This document shows, one piece after another, positions 48,710-57,570 of a DNA stretch of 64,000 bases (position 1 is the stretch's first letter; the number at the start of each line of letters is the position of its first letter). The DNA comes from Streptomyces caelestis (GTDB lineage: Bacteria; Actinomycetota; Actinomycetes; Streptomycetales; Streptomycetaceae). The position numbers and the translations under genes were made by a program. The stretch spans positions 3,658,001 to 3,722,000 of the forward strand of contig NZ_JACHNE010000001.1 in assembly GCF_014205255.1 (NCBI RefSeq), given 5' to 3'. The notes beneath the pieces were generated by a model, which saw nothing but the letters and a program-made list of their open reading frames with translations, ran no database searches and was not told where the DNA came from.

Positions 48710-49710
48710 ACCAGTACCAAGCAGCGTTCTCCGCGATCTCCGAAGACGTGGAGGTCCGGAATGAATCCACCTTCCATCACCGCGAGTGGGGCGAGCTCCG
48801 GCCCGCCCCTGGAGTCGAGTCCGCGCCCGGGGACCTCCCTGTTCTGCCTCACCTGTCCCGGTTCCTGTACCTGAGCTACTACGCAGGTGACACGCGTGCC
48901 GCGCGCTGGCTGATAGACGGCGCGCCAGTTGTGTTGGGCACGCGCAGGCGAGAGGACCCGGCCGTGGCCCGGGCACTGGCCGAGGCCAACCAGGGCAGCG
49001 GCTACTGGGACGCCGACTGGCAGACAGTCGAAGCTGGGCCTGCGGGCCGCCGGGTGCGCAAGAACGGCCTGACCCTCACTGTCACGGCGGAGGAAACCCT
49101 GCCGTCGACAGCCGCACCCGATCAGCCGGTGAGCGTCAGGTTTCCGCCGGACCGTCCGTATACGTATCCCGGCTGGTACCTCGCCATCGGCGACGAAGGC
49201 ATGCCCCGCCACGGCGAACGGCCCGTCGTACGCCTGTACTACGCGCCCCGGGACGCCGCGTCCGCCGCCGACCTGATCCGCGCGATCACCGGGCGGCTGT
49301 GCACCGCGCGGGTCCCGTACCAACTGAAGGCCGCCAACCATCCGGAGGGGTACGAGCGACGGGATGCGATGGTCCTCTATCTGTACCGGGACGACTGGCG
49401 CCGCCATGAGCTGGACCTGACGGACATACACCGCGAGCACATCGACGCACTCCGTGACACGGGACCGGTCCTCGCGCTGGAGCTGGGCAGAGGCTGGTGG
49501 CTGGCGGACGAGCCAGAGCATCGGGAGGGCCGGCTCATGAGCTTCGGCCAGCACCGCTGCCTGTTGGTCGCCGAGGGGCTGGTGACGGCCTGGCGGGACG
49601 GGCGCACCACTGCGGCGGATCGGCTCCGCGCCATCGAGGAACGGTACCGGGCGGAGCGACTCGACCCCGCAAAGCCCTACCTCAACGCCCAAGGGAGCGC
49701 TGACCGATGA
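48706..49710 (+). CDS. tvaD: TvaD-like HopA1-family lyase
   Basis: 334 aa from ATG 48706 (GGAGGCGGGAG upstream), overlapping tvaC by ATGA. The protein resembles the HopA1 effector family: [81 protein letters not shown] and later [14 protein letters not shown]. In this pathway it removes phosphate from phospho-Ser/Thr and forms the dehydro residues. It works with the TvaC-like kinase. The residues Lys in QLKA and Arg/Tyr in [10 protein letters not shown] fit the proposed phosphate-binding site. Confidence 0.9.
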   Translation: MNQYQAAFSAISEDVEVRNESTFHHREWGELRPAPGVESAPGDLPVLPHLSRFLYLSYYAGDTRAARWLIDGAPVVLGTRRREDPAVARALAEANQGSGYWDADWQTVEAGPAGRRVRKNGLTLTVTAEETLPSTAAPDQPVSVRFPPDRPYTYPGWYLAIGDEGMPRHGERPVVRLYYAPRDAASAADLIRAITGRLCTARVPYQLKAANHPEGYERRDAMVLYLYRDDWRRHELDLTDIHREHIDALRDTGPVLALELGRGWWLADEPEHREGRLMSFGQHRCLLVAEGLVTAWRDGRTTAADRLRAIEERYRAERLDPAKPYLNAQGSADR

Positions 49711-50648
49711 CACAAGCCGTTGAACGGATCGGGCAGCCCGTGCGTTCGCTTCCCGGTCCGTTCGTCAACCGAGTCTGCCTGCGCGTCGATGGTGGTTACC
49801 GCTGGGGAGAAAGCGTCCCGGCAGCAGAGCCCGCCTATCTCGACGCAGCGGCCCTGCGCGATCTCGCGAAGGCGATCTCTACCACGCAGGCTGCCCGGTA
49901 CGCGTGTCTGCCTGTGCTGGCCGACGACTGCACGGCCATCCACCCTGTGGTGAGCACTCCCGGGCTGCTCAGCGACACCGTCTTCGGTGGCCCGGCCGGT
50001 GCCACTCCTCCGCAAGGGGAGCAGACGTTCAGTGAACTGGGCGGTTTCCTCGCCCACTTGCACTCCATCCCCGTCGAGCGGGTGGTTGCCCTACCGACCA
50101 GGGCCCGTCCGGCCTGGCTGGAAGCGGTGCCACAGGCGGCAAACGGTATCCGCGCCGCCCGCGACCGCCTTGACAAGGGCGCGGCCCCGCGCATCCAGCG
50201 CCTTGCCGGTGCGATGGCGGCGGAAGCGCCCGAGGCGCTCCCACGGGCCGTAGTACACGGCCGGCTGTCGTCCGCGTCTTGCGTCGTCGGCCCGGCACCA
50301 CGCGTGCTCGGTTGGAGGGAGGCGGGCATCGCCGACCCCATGACCGACCTTGCGTTCCTGCTACGGGACCTCGTGCAGGCCGCGGCGGCCATGGGCGCGC
50401 AGGAACTCCAGGAGCACCGGGCCAGGCTTACGGCCGAGGGCTACCAGGGGGCGCGAGGCACCTCACTCAGCGACGACGAGCACACACGTCTGGCGGGCCA
50501 CCTCGCCTCCGACGTCCTCCAACACGTCGCCCTGCGCGCCTGGTCGGCATCCGACCCGGAAGGCGCCGATGCACTGTTGCGACGGGCAGAACGGTCCCTG
50601 CCGGGCATCCTCAGCGCCTTCGGAGTTTCCGGAGAGGTGATCGGCTGA
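49707..50648 (+). CDS. tvaE: TvaE-like phosphotransferase homologue with degenerate active site
   Basis: 313-aa aminoglycoside-phosphotransferase-like protein, overlapping tvaD by 4 nt. The place of the catalytic loop HGDxxxxN is taken by [13 protein letters not shown], so the catalytic Asp and the Asn are replaced (Arg and Ser). The metal Asp of the IDWE motif is also gone ([12 protein letters not shown]). It should therefore not transfer phosphate. In thioamitide biosynthesis TvaE homologues are needed with the decarboxylase for ring formation; a scaffold or binding role fits the lost residues. [11 protein letters not shown] after it retains the family pattern. Confidence 0.9.
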   Translation: MTQAVERIGQPVRSLPGPFVNRVCLRVDGGYRWGESVPAAEPAYLDAAALRDLAKAISTTQAARYACLPVLADDCTAIHPVVSTPGLLSDTVFGGPAGATPPQGEQTFSELGGFLAHLHSIPVERVVALPTRARPAWLEAVPQAANGIRAARDRLDKGAAPRIQRLAGAMAAEAPEALPRAVVHGRLSSASCVVGPAPRVLGWREAGIADPMTDLAFLLRDLVQAAAAMGAQELQEHRARLTAEGYQGARGTSLSDDEHTRLAGHLASDVLQHVALRAWSASDPEGADALLRRAERSLPGILSAFGVSGEVIG

Positions 50649-51256
50649 TGGCAGAGAACGCCACCACCAGCGCGCAACAGGCGCTGGCCGGGGTGCGGCT
50701 GTTGTGGGGCGTGTGCGGCTCCTTCTCCGCTGTTGCGGTCCCTCACGTGAACGCATGGCTGCGTGGCACCGTCGGGGTCCAGGAGATCCGCACCGTCATG
50801 ACCACGCAGGCGCACGCCCTCATGGGGCCGCGCATGATCGAGGCGGTCACCGGCCATATGCCGGTGACCGCCTGGGAGGACCACAAGGGCGGAGGCGCCG
50901 CCCACGTAGCCCTCGGCGCCTGGGCGGACGTGCTGGTGGTCCTGCCGGCCACGGCCAATTTCCTGGCCAAGGCGGCACACGGCATCGCGGACGACGTCCT
51001 GACGGCCACGCTGCTCGCCGCCGAGTGCCCTGTCGTCATCGCGCCCGTCATGAACGCGGCCATGTGGTCCAAACCCGCCGTGCGCCGCAACGTCGACCAA
51101 CTGCGCGAGGACGGCTACCAGATCGTCGAACCGAAGGATGGCATCTCCCTGACCGAGGGCCGGCGGGAACCCGGTTCACTCGGCGACTTCCAGCCGGCCA
51201 TCTCCTCCGCCCTGGTCCAGGCAGCTGCACGACACACACACCCACAAGGACAGTGA
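50648..51256 (+). CDS. tvaF: TvaF-like peptidyl-cysteine decarboxylase (HFCD flavoprotein)
   Basis: 202-aa FMN enzyme of the EpiD/MrsD/Dfp family that oxidatively decarboxylates the C-terminal Cys to an enethiolate, which closes the aminovinyl-cysteine ring. FMN-binding region RLLWGVCGSFSAVAVPHV; conserved catalytic His86 in GGGAAHVALGAWADVLVVLPATANF; substrate-recognition motif PVMNAAMW (133-140), the PxMNxxMW hallmark. Starts with ATG overlapping the tvaE stop by 1 nt. Ends before a 7-bp gap to the methyltransferase gene. Confidence 0.95.
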   Translation: MAENATTSAQQALAGVRLLWGVCGSFSAVAVPHVNAWLRGTVGVQEIRTVMTTQAHALMGPRMIEAVTGHMPVTAWEDHKGGGAAHVALGAWADVLVVLPATANFLAKAAHGIADDVLTATLLAAECPVVIAPVMNAAMWSKPAVRRNVDQLREDGYQIVEPKDGISLTEGRREPGSLGDFQPAISSALVQAAARHTHPQGQ

Positions 51257-51263
51257 TCAGCAC

Positions 51264-52481
51264 ATGCCGAAACTTTCACCCGACACCGTGCTCCACAGGG
51301 CGCCGTCCTTCATAGCCGAGGTCGACACCAGTAATGAAGTGAAGATCCACTTCGAGAGCCGGATCCTCAAGATGGGTCATGACGCGCTCGGGCTCCTCGA
51401 CCTCTTCCACCAGCCGCGCACTGTCGGACAGGCGCTGACGCTGCTCGGCCCCCGGATGAAAGGACCGAGGGCCGCGCAGGAAGCACTGGCAACCGTGGTG
51501 TCGCTCCACCAAGCCGGCCTGCTGCGCAACGAACCGACCGAGCAGTTCAGCAATCAGCCCTTCCCCAAGGGGGGGTACGACGCCGCGCTCGTCCACATCG
51601 CCATGCTGGAAGACCCGGTGCGTAAGGCTGCCTTCCAGCAGGCGGTCCGCGAAACGGTCCGTGAGGGGGACGTGGTTCTCGATCTGGGAACAGGGTCCGG
51701 CATCCTGGCGATCACCGCGGCCCAGGCGGGAGCCCGCAAGGTCTACGCGGTCGAGCCGGCCGGCATGGTCCACCTCGCCCAGCGGATAGCCGAGCGCAAC
51801 GGGGTGGCCGACCGCATCGAGTTCATCCGCGGCTGGTCGCCCCAGCTCGAGCTCCCCGAGCGGGCCGACGTCCTGCTGACGGACATCGTCGGCAACGAAG
51901 CACTGGACATGCAGATCTGGGAGACCGTCCAGGACGCCCGGCGCCGGCTGATGAAGGACTCGCCCCGCCTGGTGCCCGGTCGGCTGACCTCCTTCGCGAC
52001 GCTGGCCCGGATACCGGACAGCCTGCTCGACAAGCACCGCGTCACCCAGGACCATCTCGCACGCTGGAAGGAGATGTTCGGCATCGACTTCGGCCCCATG
52101 GCGGAGTCCGAAAGCCAACGCTCCATCGGCTTCTACGAGCGCCCGGAGACCGTACAGACCTGGGATTTCCTCTCCGAGCCAGCCGAGTTGTACCAGGTGG
52201 ATCTGCAGCAGGACATGACGGGTCCGCTGCAAACGCGCTGCACCCTCGCTGCCGACCAGGAGGGCGAGGCCAACGGCATCGTCGTCCACTTCGAAGCACA
52301 GCTCGGGCCGAACACCACACTGTCGACAGCCCCCTGGCTGGGGTGCGCCCGCAGCCACTGGTACACCGCCGCCTGGGCCCTCCCGGAACCGGTCAAGGTC
52401 ACCGCCGGTCAGGAACTTTCCTACTCCTACCGGTACTTCGGCGACGGCACCTCCCACCTCGAACCCGTCAGCGGCCAGTGA
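51264..52481 (+). CDS. tvaG: TvaG-like S-adenosylmethionine methyltransferase
   Basis: 405 aa. Class I methyltransferase of PRMT-like build: motif I VVLDLGTGSGILAITAAQAGA, acidic post-I KVYAVEPAGM, and DVLLTDIVGNE in motif II, followed by a C-terminal beta-barrel domain (YQVDLQQDMTGPLQTRCTL, SYSYRYFGDGTSHLEP). It should dimethylate the core histidine. The first 95 residues (VLHRAPSFIAEVDTSNEVKI, ALGLLDLFHQPRTVGQALTLL, LATVVSLHQAGLL) look like a PqqD-type RiPP recognition element that could bind the leader. ATG 51264 has AAGGACAG upstream. Confidence 0.92.
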   Translation: MPKLSPDTVLHRAPSFIAEVDTSNEVKIHFESRILKMGHDALGLLDLFHQPRTVGQALTLLGPRMKGPRAAQEALATVVSLHQAGLLRNEPTEQFSNQPFPKGGYDAALVHIAMLEDPVRKAAFQQAVRETVREGDVVLDLGTGSGILAITAAQAGARKVYAVEPAGMVHLAQRIAERNGVADRIEFIRGWSPQLELPERADVLLTDIVGNEALDMQIWETVQDARRRLMKDSPRLVPGRLTSFATLARIPDSLLDKHRVTQDHLARWKEMFGIDFGPMAESESQRSIGFYERPETVQTWDFLSEPAELYQVDLQQDMTGPLQTRCTLAADQEGEANGIVVHFEAQLGPNTTLSTAPWLGCARSHWYTAAWALPEPVKVTAGQELSYSYRYFGDGTSHLEPVSGQ

Positions 52482-52518
52482 CCGGCCCGACGGACAGCGC
52501 ATCCAAGGAGCCCTTGCG

Positions 52519-53871
52519 TTGAAACTGCGATCCAGCGTCCCCAAGATCACCGGAAACGGCCCCCACCGCGAGATCACCGCCGAGACCACGTACGCCCGCA
52601 TGGCCCCACACCTCAAGCGGATCGGTGTGACAAGAGTCGCCGACATCACCGGTCTCGACCGGGTCGGCATACCCGTCTACAACGCCATCTCCCCGCGGTC
52701 GTTCGACATCATCTCCGTCTACAACGGCAAGGGCGCCACGAAGATCGACGCCAAGACATCGGCAATCATGGAGGCCGCTGAGCGCTTCGCCGCCTCTCTG
52801 CCCCTGCGGCCGGCCGCGATCGCCTCGTACCCGGAGCTCAAGAAGTCCGGACGGCGTGTTCTCGACCCCGAATCGTGCAACTTCGAGCTGCACCACGCCT
52901 ACAGCATCGACAGCCCTATCTCCTGGGTCGAGGGCTTCGACCTGATGCACGAGTGCAGCATCCTCGTGCCGCAGTTCCTGGCCGGCTACTACATGAGCTA
53001 CCACGAGGTCCCCTGCTATCCGGTCTCCACCACCAACGGCATCGCTTCGGGAAACTCTCTGGAAGAGGCCATCTGCCACGCCCTGTGCGAGCTCGTCGAG
53101 CGCGACGACTGGACCATGGCCGACCTCATCTCCAACCGACTCGGCAAGTTCGCCGCCGACGACGAGGCCGGACCCGTGGGGGACGCCATCCGTGCCTGGG
53201 CCCAGGAGCGCCATCCAAGCCTCGACCCGTCGACCCTCCCGCCGCGAGCGCAGTTCTTCATGGAGAAGTTCCTCGACGCCGGCATCGACATCGAGGTCAA
53301 GAACATCACCTCCGCGACGGGCATCCCCAGTTTCCAGGCCGTGGTATCCGAGTACGTCGCCGACTCGTTCTCCCGCTCCCACCACGGCATCGGCACGCAC
53401 CCGGACGCCGAGGTCGCGGTCGTGCGGGCCGTCAGCGAGGTTGCCCAGTCCCGTGTCGTGGACATCCAGGCCATGCGCGAGGACATCACCGCCGCCGGAC
53501 AGCCCGTGGAAAAGGCTCTCTTCCACGTGCGGCGCAGCAACCGGGCGAACCCCGACTCGTGGGCCATCAAGCCCTCCGTCCGCCCCGTCCGCTTCCAGGA
53601 TGTCCCTTCCCATCCCAGCACGGACGTCATGGACGACGTCCAGCTGCTGCTGCAGCGCCTGCGGGCCCGCGGACTCGACCAGGCCATCGTTGTCGACCTG
53701 TCCGCGCCCGGCATACCTGCCACGGTCGTACGCGTCATCGTGCCCGGCATCGAGTCTTGGACGGTCGACCGCAACAAGCTCGGGCCCCGAGCCGCACAGG
53801 CGTGGAACAGCGCCCTGGCAGCCATCCACTCCGCTCAGCAGCGACTCCGGACAGCCGGTTCCGCCCAGTGA
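52519..53871 (+). CDS. tvaH: TvaH-like YcaO thioamide-forming enzyme
   Basis: 450-aa YcaO-domain ATPase that activates backbone amides by phosphorylation so sulfur can be installed. ATP/Mg motifs: TKIDAKTSAIMEAAERFAA and SLEEAICHALCELVERDDWTMADL, plus HPDAEVAVVRAVSEVAQSR. The initiation codon is TTG (52519), 10 nt after AAGGAG. Paired with the TfuA gene directly downstream (14-bp gap), the arrangement known for thioamide formation. The C-terminus ends GPRAAQAWNSALAAIHSAQQ without the Pro-rich tail seen in azoline-type YcaO enzymes. Confidence 0.95.
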   Translation: MKLRSSVPKITGNGPHREITAETTYARMAPHLKRIGVTRVADITGLDRVGIPVYNAISPRSFDIISVYNGKGATKIDAKTSAIMEAAERFAASLPLRPAAIASYPELKKSGRRVLDPESCNFELHHAYSIDSPISWVEGFDLMHECSILVPQFLAGYYMSYHEVPCYPVSTTNGIASGNSLEEAICHALCELVERDDWTMADLISNRLGKFAADDEAGPVGDAIRAWAQERHPSLDPSTLPPRAQFFMEKFLDAGIDIEVKNITSATGIPSFQAVVSEYVADSFSRSHHGIGTHPDAEVAVVRAVSEVAQSRVVDIQAMREDITAAGQPVEKALFHVRRSNRANPDSWAIKPSVRPVRFQDVPSHPSTDVMDDVQLLLQRLRARGLDQAIVVDLSAPGIPATVVRVIVPGIESWTVDRNKLGPRAAQAWNSALAAIHSAQQRLRTAGSAQ

Positions 53872-53885
53872 CGGGAGAAGAGACC

Positions 53886-54578
53886 ATGCGTACCGTTGTG
53901 TTCGTCGGCCCCAGCCTGCCGCCCGAGGAGGCAGCGGCCCACCTGCCCGACGCCGAGTTCCTGCCCCCCATCGAGCGGGGCGACATCGATGCCCTGATGA
54001 CGCAGGAGCAACCTCCGCAGCGCATCGGCATCATCGACGGAAAGTTCCTCCAGAGCTTCTCGATCTCCCCCAAAGAGATCCTGCGGGCCATGGACCGCAG
54101 AGTCCGCGTGTACGGCTCCTCCAGCATGGGAGCTCTCCGGGCCGCCGAACTCGACGACTACGGCATGACCGGCGTCGGCACCGTCTACACCATGTATGCC
54201 TCCGGCACGCTGGAAGACGACGACGAGGTCGCCATCACCTTCGACAGTGAGTCGCTGCGCCCGGTGTGCGAACCCATGGTCAACATTCGTGTCGCGATAG
54301 ATGCGGCCCTGCGCCGGAGGGCGGTGAGCAAGGAGAACGCGGAGCTGTTCCTGACAACCGCCAAGTCCCTGTACTTCCCGCAGCGCACCAGCTCCGCCGC
54401 CCTGCACCGCCTGAAGGGCGTCATGCCCGAACCCGATCGGCGGCGCCTCGCCGACTACCTGCGTTCCCCCGAGGCCCCCGACGCCAAGCGGGACGACGCC
54501 ATCGCCCTGCTCACCAGGATGCGGCAGGACGCCGAAACCCACGGGACCGCGCCTGCTCCGGAGGTGGCTGTCCGATGA
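53886..54578 (+). CDS. tvaI: TvaI-like TfuA protein
   Basis: 230 aa. TfuA-domain hallmarks: RTVVFVGPSLPPEEA at the N-terminus, RIGIIDGKFLQSFSISPKEI and VRVYGSSSMGALRAAELDDYGMTGVG. TfuA proteins partner YcaO enzymes in thioamidation, probably delivering sulfide. ATG 53886 has GGGAGAAGAG upstream. The gene overlaps the hydroxylase gene by ATGA, so dosage is coupled. The C-terminal 60 residues are helical and less conserved in this family. Confidence 0.94.
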   Translation: MRTVVFVGPSLPPEEAAAHLPDAEFLPPIERGDIDALMTQEQPPQRIGIIDGKFLQSFSISPKEILRAMDRRVRVYGSSSMGALRAAELDDYGMTGVGTVYTMYASGTLEDDDEVAITFDSESLRPVCEPMVNIRVAIDAALRRRAVSKENAELFLTTAKSLYFPQRTSSAALHRLKGVMPEPDRRRLADYLRSPEAPDAKRDDAIALLTRMRQDAETHGTAPAPEVAVR

Positions 54579-55453
54579 CCACGATCGCCCCTGACCTGGC
54601 GGAGCGATTCCGCACAGACGGGTTTGCCTTCCCCGTGAACGCCCTCACGCCGGCCGAGGCCGGACAGGCCCTGGCCGAGTGCCACACCTACCTGCGGACG
54701 GTCAGCGCCGCGGGCGGCGCCCTGGCACGGTACGCCACCTTTCCGAAGATCCATCTGGTGTCCACCTGGGCCGACCGGATCGTGCACCACCCCGCGATCC
54801 TCGACGCGGCCGAAGCCCTGCTCGGACCGGACCTGCTGGTGTGGTCCACCAATCTCTTCGTCAGGCCCGCGCACAGCGGCAGTTCACTCGCCTGGCACCA
54901 GGACGCCGTCTACCTGGGACTGAACGGATTCCAGCAGCACGCGGCACGTGTCTGGGTCGCGCTCACCGACACCACGGTCGCCAACGGCACCATGCGCTAC
55001 GCCCGCGGCTCACACTTGCGTGGAACGTTGCCGCACCAGTTCTCTGGTTCAGAGCTCGAAGACATCATGCGTGGCGAGGAAATCACCGTCGACATCGACG
55101 AGGCCGCCGCTGTGGACGTCGTCCTCAAGGCCGGCGAGTGCTCTGTGCACCACTTGGCCATGGCCCACTGCTCGGGCCCCAACCACACCGCCGACGGACG
55201 GTTCAACCTCGCGATCGACTACATCAGCCCGCAGGTTTCTCCAACCGAGGGCGAAGACAGCGCACTGCTCGTCCGTGGCACGGACACGGGTGCTTTCCTT
55301 CCCGAGACCAGGCCCACTGCCGACTTCGACAGGGCGGCGCTGCAGCAGTTCTACTCCGCTGTAGCCCGCCGCCAGAAGCGGATCGACCAGGTGGTCCTGA
55401 ATCGGGACAGCCAGGACCGCGGCGAGGCTGACCGGACACAGGACCCGGCATGA
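54575..55453 (+). CDS. tvaJ: TvaJ-like Fe(II)/2-oxoglutarate hydroxylase (PhyH type)
   Basis: 292-aa phytanoyl-CoA-hydroxylase-like oxygenase. Iron ligands: His and Asp in SSLAWHQDAVYLGLN, distal His in SVHHLAMAHCSGPNHT; the 2-oxoglutarate-binding Arg is probably in TADGRFNLAIDYI. In this pathway it hydroxylates the beta carbon of the core histidine (His12 of SVMAAAATVAFHC), giving the hydroxy-dimethylhistidinium with the methyltransferase. Overlaps tvaI and tvaK by 4 nt at each end. Confidence 0.93.
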   Translation: MTTIAPDLAERFRTDGFAFPVNALTPAEAGQALAECHTYLRTVSAAGGALARYATFPKIHLVSTWADRIVHHPAILDAAEALLGPDLLVWSTNLFVRPAHSGSSLAWHQDAVYLGLNGFQQHAARVWVALTDTTVANGTMRYARGSHLRGTLPHQFSGSELEDIMRGEEITVDIDEAAAVDVVLKAGECSVHHLAMAHCSGPNHTADGRFNLAIDYISPQVSPTEGEDSALLVRGTDTGAFLPETRPTADFDRAALQQFYSAVARRQKRIDQVVLNRDSQDRGEADRTQDPA

Positions 55454-56280
55454 CGAAAGCGGGAGCAGCCGGTAAGGGCACCATCCCGAGCCCCGCCGTC
55501 GCCGACATCAGATGGCTGTCCACGATTGTGCCCCCGTGGTGGACGAGTGGACGTACCCCTGAGCACATGGACCTGTCCAGCTGGATGCCCCCTGTGATCG
55601 ACCAAGGCCAGGTTCCGCTCTGCACCGCCGCGGTGACCACAGCGATCGCCGGTTACTACGCCCGCCGCGCCGAGCGACTGGAGTTCACCGCCTCCGTCCT
55701 CTTCAACTACCGCCTCTCTCGCACGCTTGCGGGTTCCGCCGAGCGCAAGGGCTCCCGACTGGAGCACAGCTTCCGCGCCTGGGCGGAATCCGGACTGTGC
55801 GAGGAAGCGGCCTGGCCGTACGACGAACACGGCCGGACCAGGGTCGACCGGGACCCACCCGAGCGCTGCCACGCCACCGTCCGGCGCACCAGACCTGTCG
55901 CACGCCCGCTCTCCGCGCCGGACGGAGCCGGGATGCTCGAACTGGCCCGCCGTGCAATCGCCCTGGGTCTCCCCGTGAGCGTGGAGATCCGGCTCTGCCC
56001 AACCATCTCCATGTCCCTGGTCAACGGCGGTGTCATCCCCGTACAACTCGCAACTGAGCAGTCCGTGGGACCTCACGTGGTCCTACTGACCGGCTACGAC
56101 GACCAAGCCGGCACCGCTCCCTATGACCGCGGCACCGGACCAGGAGCCTTCCAAGTCCGCAACAGCTGGGGAACCGGCTGGGGGCACAAGGGATACGGCC
56201 TGCTGCCCTACGCCTTCTTCGAACAGCAGCTGACCGGCGAGAGCTGGGTCGTCGTGGAACAGGACTGGGAGAAACAGTGA
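55450..56280 (+). CDS. tvaK: TvaK-like papain-family cysteine protease
   Basis: 276-aa C1-type peptidase without signal peptide, so cytoplasmic. Oxyanion Gln and catalytic Cys in VIDQGQVPLCTAAVTTAI, catalytic His in SVGPHVVLLTGYD, Asn in VRNSWGTGWGHKGYG. All essential residues are present. The natural job is probably leader removal or trimming of the modified precursor, as inferred for thioviridamide-type clusters. Last gene of the overlapping tvaC-K run; a 137-bp gap follows. Confidence 0.92.
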   Translation: MTKAGAAGKGTIPSPAVADIRWLSTIVPPWWTSGRTPEHMDLSSWMPPVIDQGQVPLCTAAVTTAIAGYYARRAERLEFTASVLFNYRLSRTLAGSAERKGSRLEHSFRAWAESGLCEEAAWPYDEHGRTRVDRDPPERCHATVRRTRPVARPLSAPDGAGMLELARRAIALGLPVSVEIRLCPTISMSLVNGGVIPVQLATEQSVGPHVVLLTGYDDQAGTAPYDRGTGPGAFQVRNSWGTGWGHKGYGLLPYAFFEQQLTGESWVVVEQDWEKQ

Positions 56281-56423
56281 CGGCGGCGTACGCGGCACGT
56301 TCTTTCCCAAGCCCGCCACGCATCGGATACGGCCACCCGAGAACTCTCCTCGCTTTGCGGCGGAGAAAAAGCTGGGACCATGGTACGGGCATCGAGCGCC
56401 CCTACAGGGAAAGGTGATTGACG

Positions 56424-57263
56424 TTGCGAAAATTCCTGGCGACCGCTGCCCGATGGGCGGCACCGACCGTTGTCCTCGCCCAGGTCTGTCTCGTCTGGAC
56501 CGGCGTGTTCAGCCTGGGCGAGGCCGTGGCGGTGGGACTGCTCATCGAAGTCCTCCTCGCCGGGATCGTCATCACCGAAATCGCCCTTGCCAGACGGGCC
56601 TTCAAGACGTCCCGGAGCCGGGGAGCCGACGGGCAGGAGGCCCTCAATCAGGCCCTGTCCGCAGTCCTACCCGCACCGGTGGCCAAGGCCATGGGGATGG
56701 AATTCGGACTCTTCCGTGCCCTTTGGCGCTGGATCCGCCGCAAGCCTGACGCGCCAGAGGGCCACGAGATCCTGACCTACGGCTCCGAAATCAAGCCAAT
56801 TATGTGGACGATGGTCTTTCTCGTGCCGCTGGAGATCCTCGCTGTCGAATTCCTGGTGCCCTGGACAGTGGTGCGCATCGTCCTGCTGGTTCTCTCCGTG
56901 TACGGAACGGTGTGGGTACTCGGATTCATCGCCGCGCTCTCCATCCGCCCCCACATCGTCGGCGACGGCAAGGTGGTGCTGCGCTTCGCCCACTTCACTC
57001 AGATCACCATTCCGCTCGAACTCGTGGAGTCGGTGCGTACGGAACGGCACAGCGGCTACCGGAGGGCGGTCCAGATCGATGACGCCGGCGTACTGGCCAT
57101 GCCGATCGGCGACTCCACCACCCTCAGCGTCAAGCTGCGCGAGCCGTACCCGGTAGCGCCCAAGCCCGGGAAGCCGACGCAGGAAGTGAGCGAAGTCCGC
57201 TTCGCCGCGGACAACACTCGCGAAGCCGTCCGCGTCCTCACGGCGAGCATCACGGCCGGCTGA
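56424..57263 (+). CDS. tvaL: TvaL-like membrane protein
   Basis: About 279 aa from TTG 56424 (AAAGG 9 nt upstream; TTG 56418 is an alternative). Two N-terminal membrane helices (WAAPTVVLAQVCLVWTGVF, EAVAVGLLIEVLLAGIVIT), a cytoplasmic linker, two more helices (PIMWTMVFLVPLEILAVEF, TVVRIVLLVLSVYGTVWVLG) and a soluble PH-like C-terminal part. A membrane protein of this type follows the protease gene in known thioamitide clusters; a role in export or self-protection is inferred only. Confidence 0.8.
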   Translation: MRKFLATAARWAAPTVVLAQVCLVWTGVFSLGEAVAVGLLIEVLLAGIVITEIALARRAFKTSRSRGADGQEALNQALSAVLPAPVAKAMGMEFGLFRALWRWIRRKPDAPEGHEILTYGSEIKPIMWTMVFLVPLEILAVEFLVPWTVVRIVLLVLSVYGTVWVLGFIAALSIRPHIVGDGKVVLRFAHFTQITIPLELVESVRTERHSGYRRAVQIDDAGVLAMPIGDSTTLSVKLREPYPVAPKPGKPTQEVSEVRFAADNTREAVRVLTASITAG

Positions 57264-57570
57264 AGCCCCCTCCCCAACCGTCGCAGTGGGAAGGCGCCTA
57301 CCTGGCGGGTAACTCTGCGAACCGGCCCTTTCGCATGATCACGGTCGTGCCACACAGGGTGCCGCGAGGTCAGCCAGGGGTCCCCGGCGACCCCGACACC
57401 CACGGCCGCGTCTATGTCGGCCCAACGGACGCGGCGTCCAGTACGGCAACCCGTCCTGATCCCAACACCTGGGCGGGGCCGCGGGCACAACCGCCCGCGG
57501 CCCCGCCATGGCCGAGGGCCCTCGCGCAGGCGTGGGGCGCGCACGTCATGGGATCGCCTGTCGGCGTGGG
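57264..57570. other. Right border of the thioamitide cluster
   Basis: 307 bp between tvaL and the GH43-like gene. It contains a perfect 12-bp hairpin (57475-57486 with 57493-57504, loop ACAACC) that can end both converging transcripts. No gene is recognisable and no att-like sequence is present. Confidence 0.7.
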
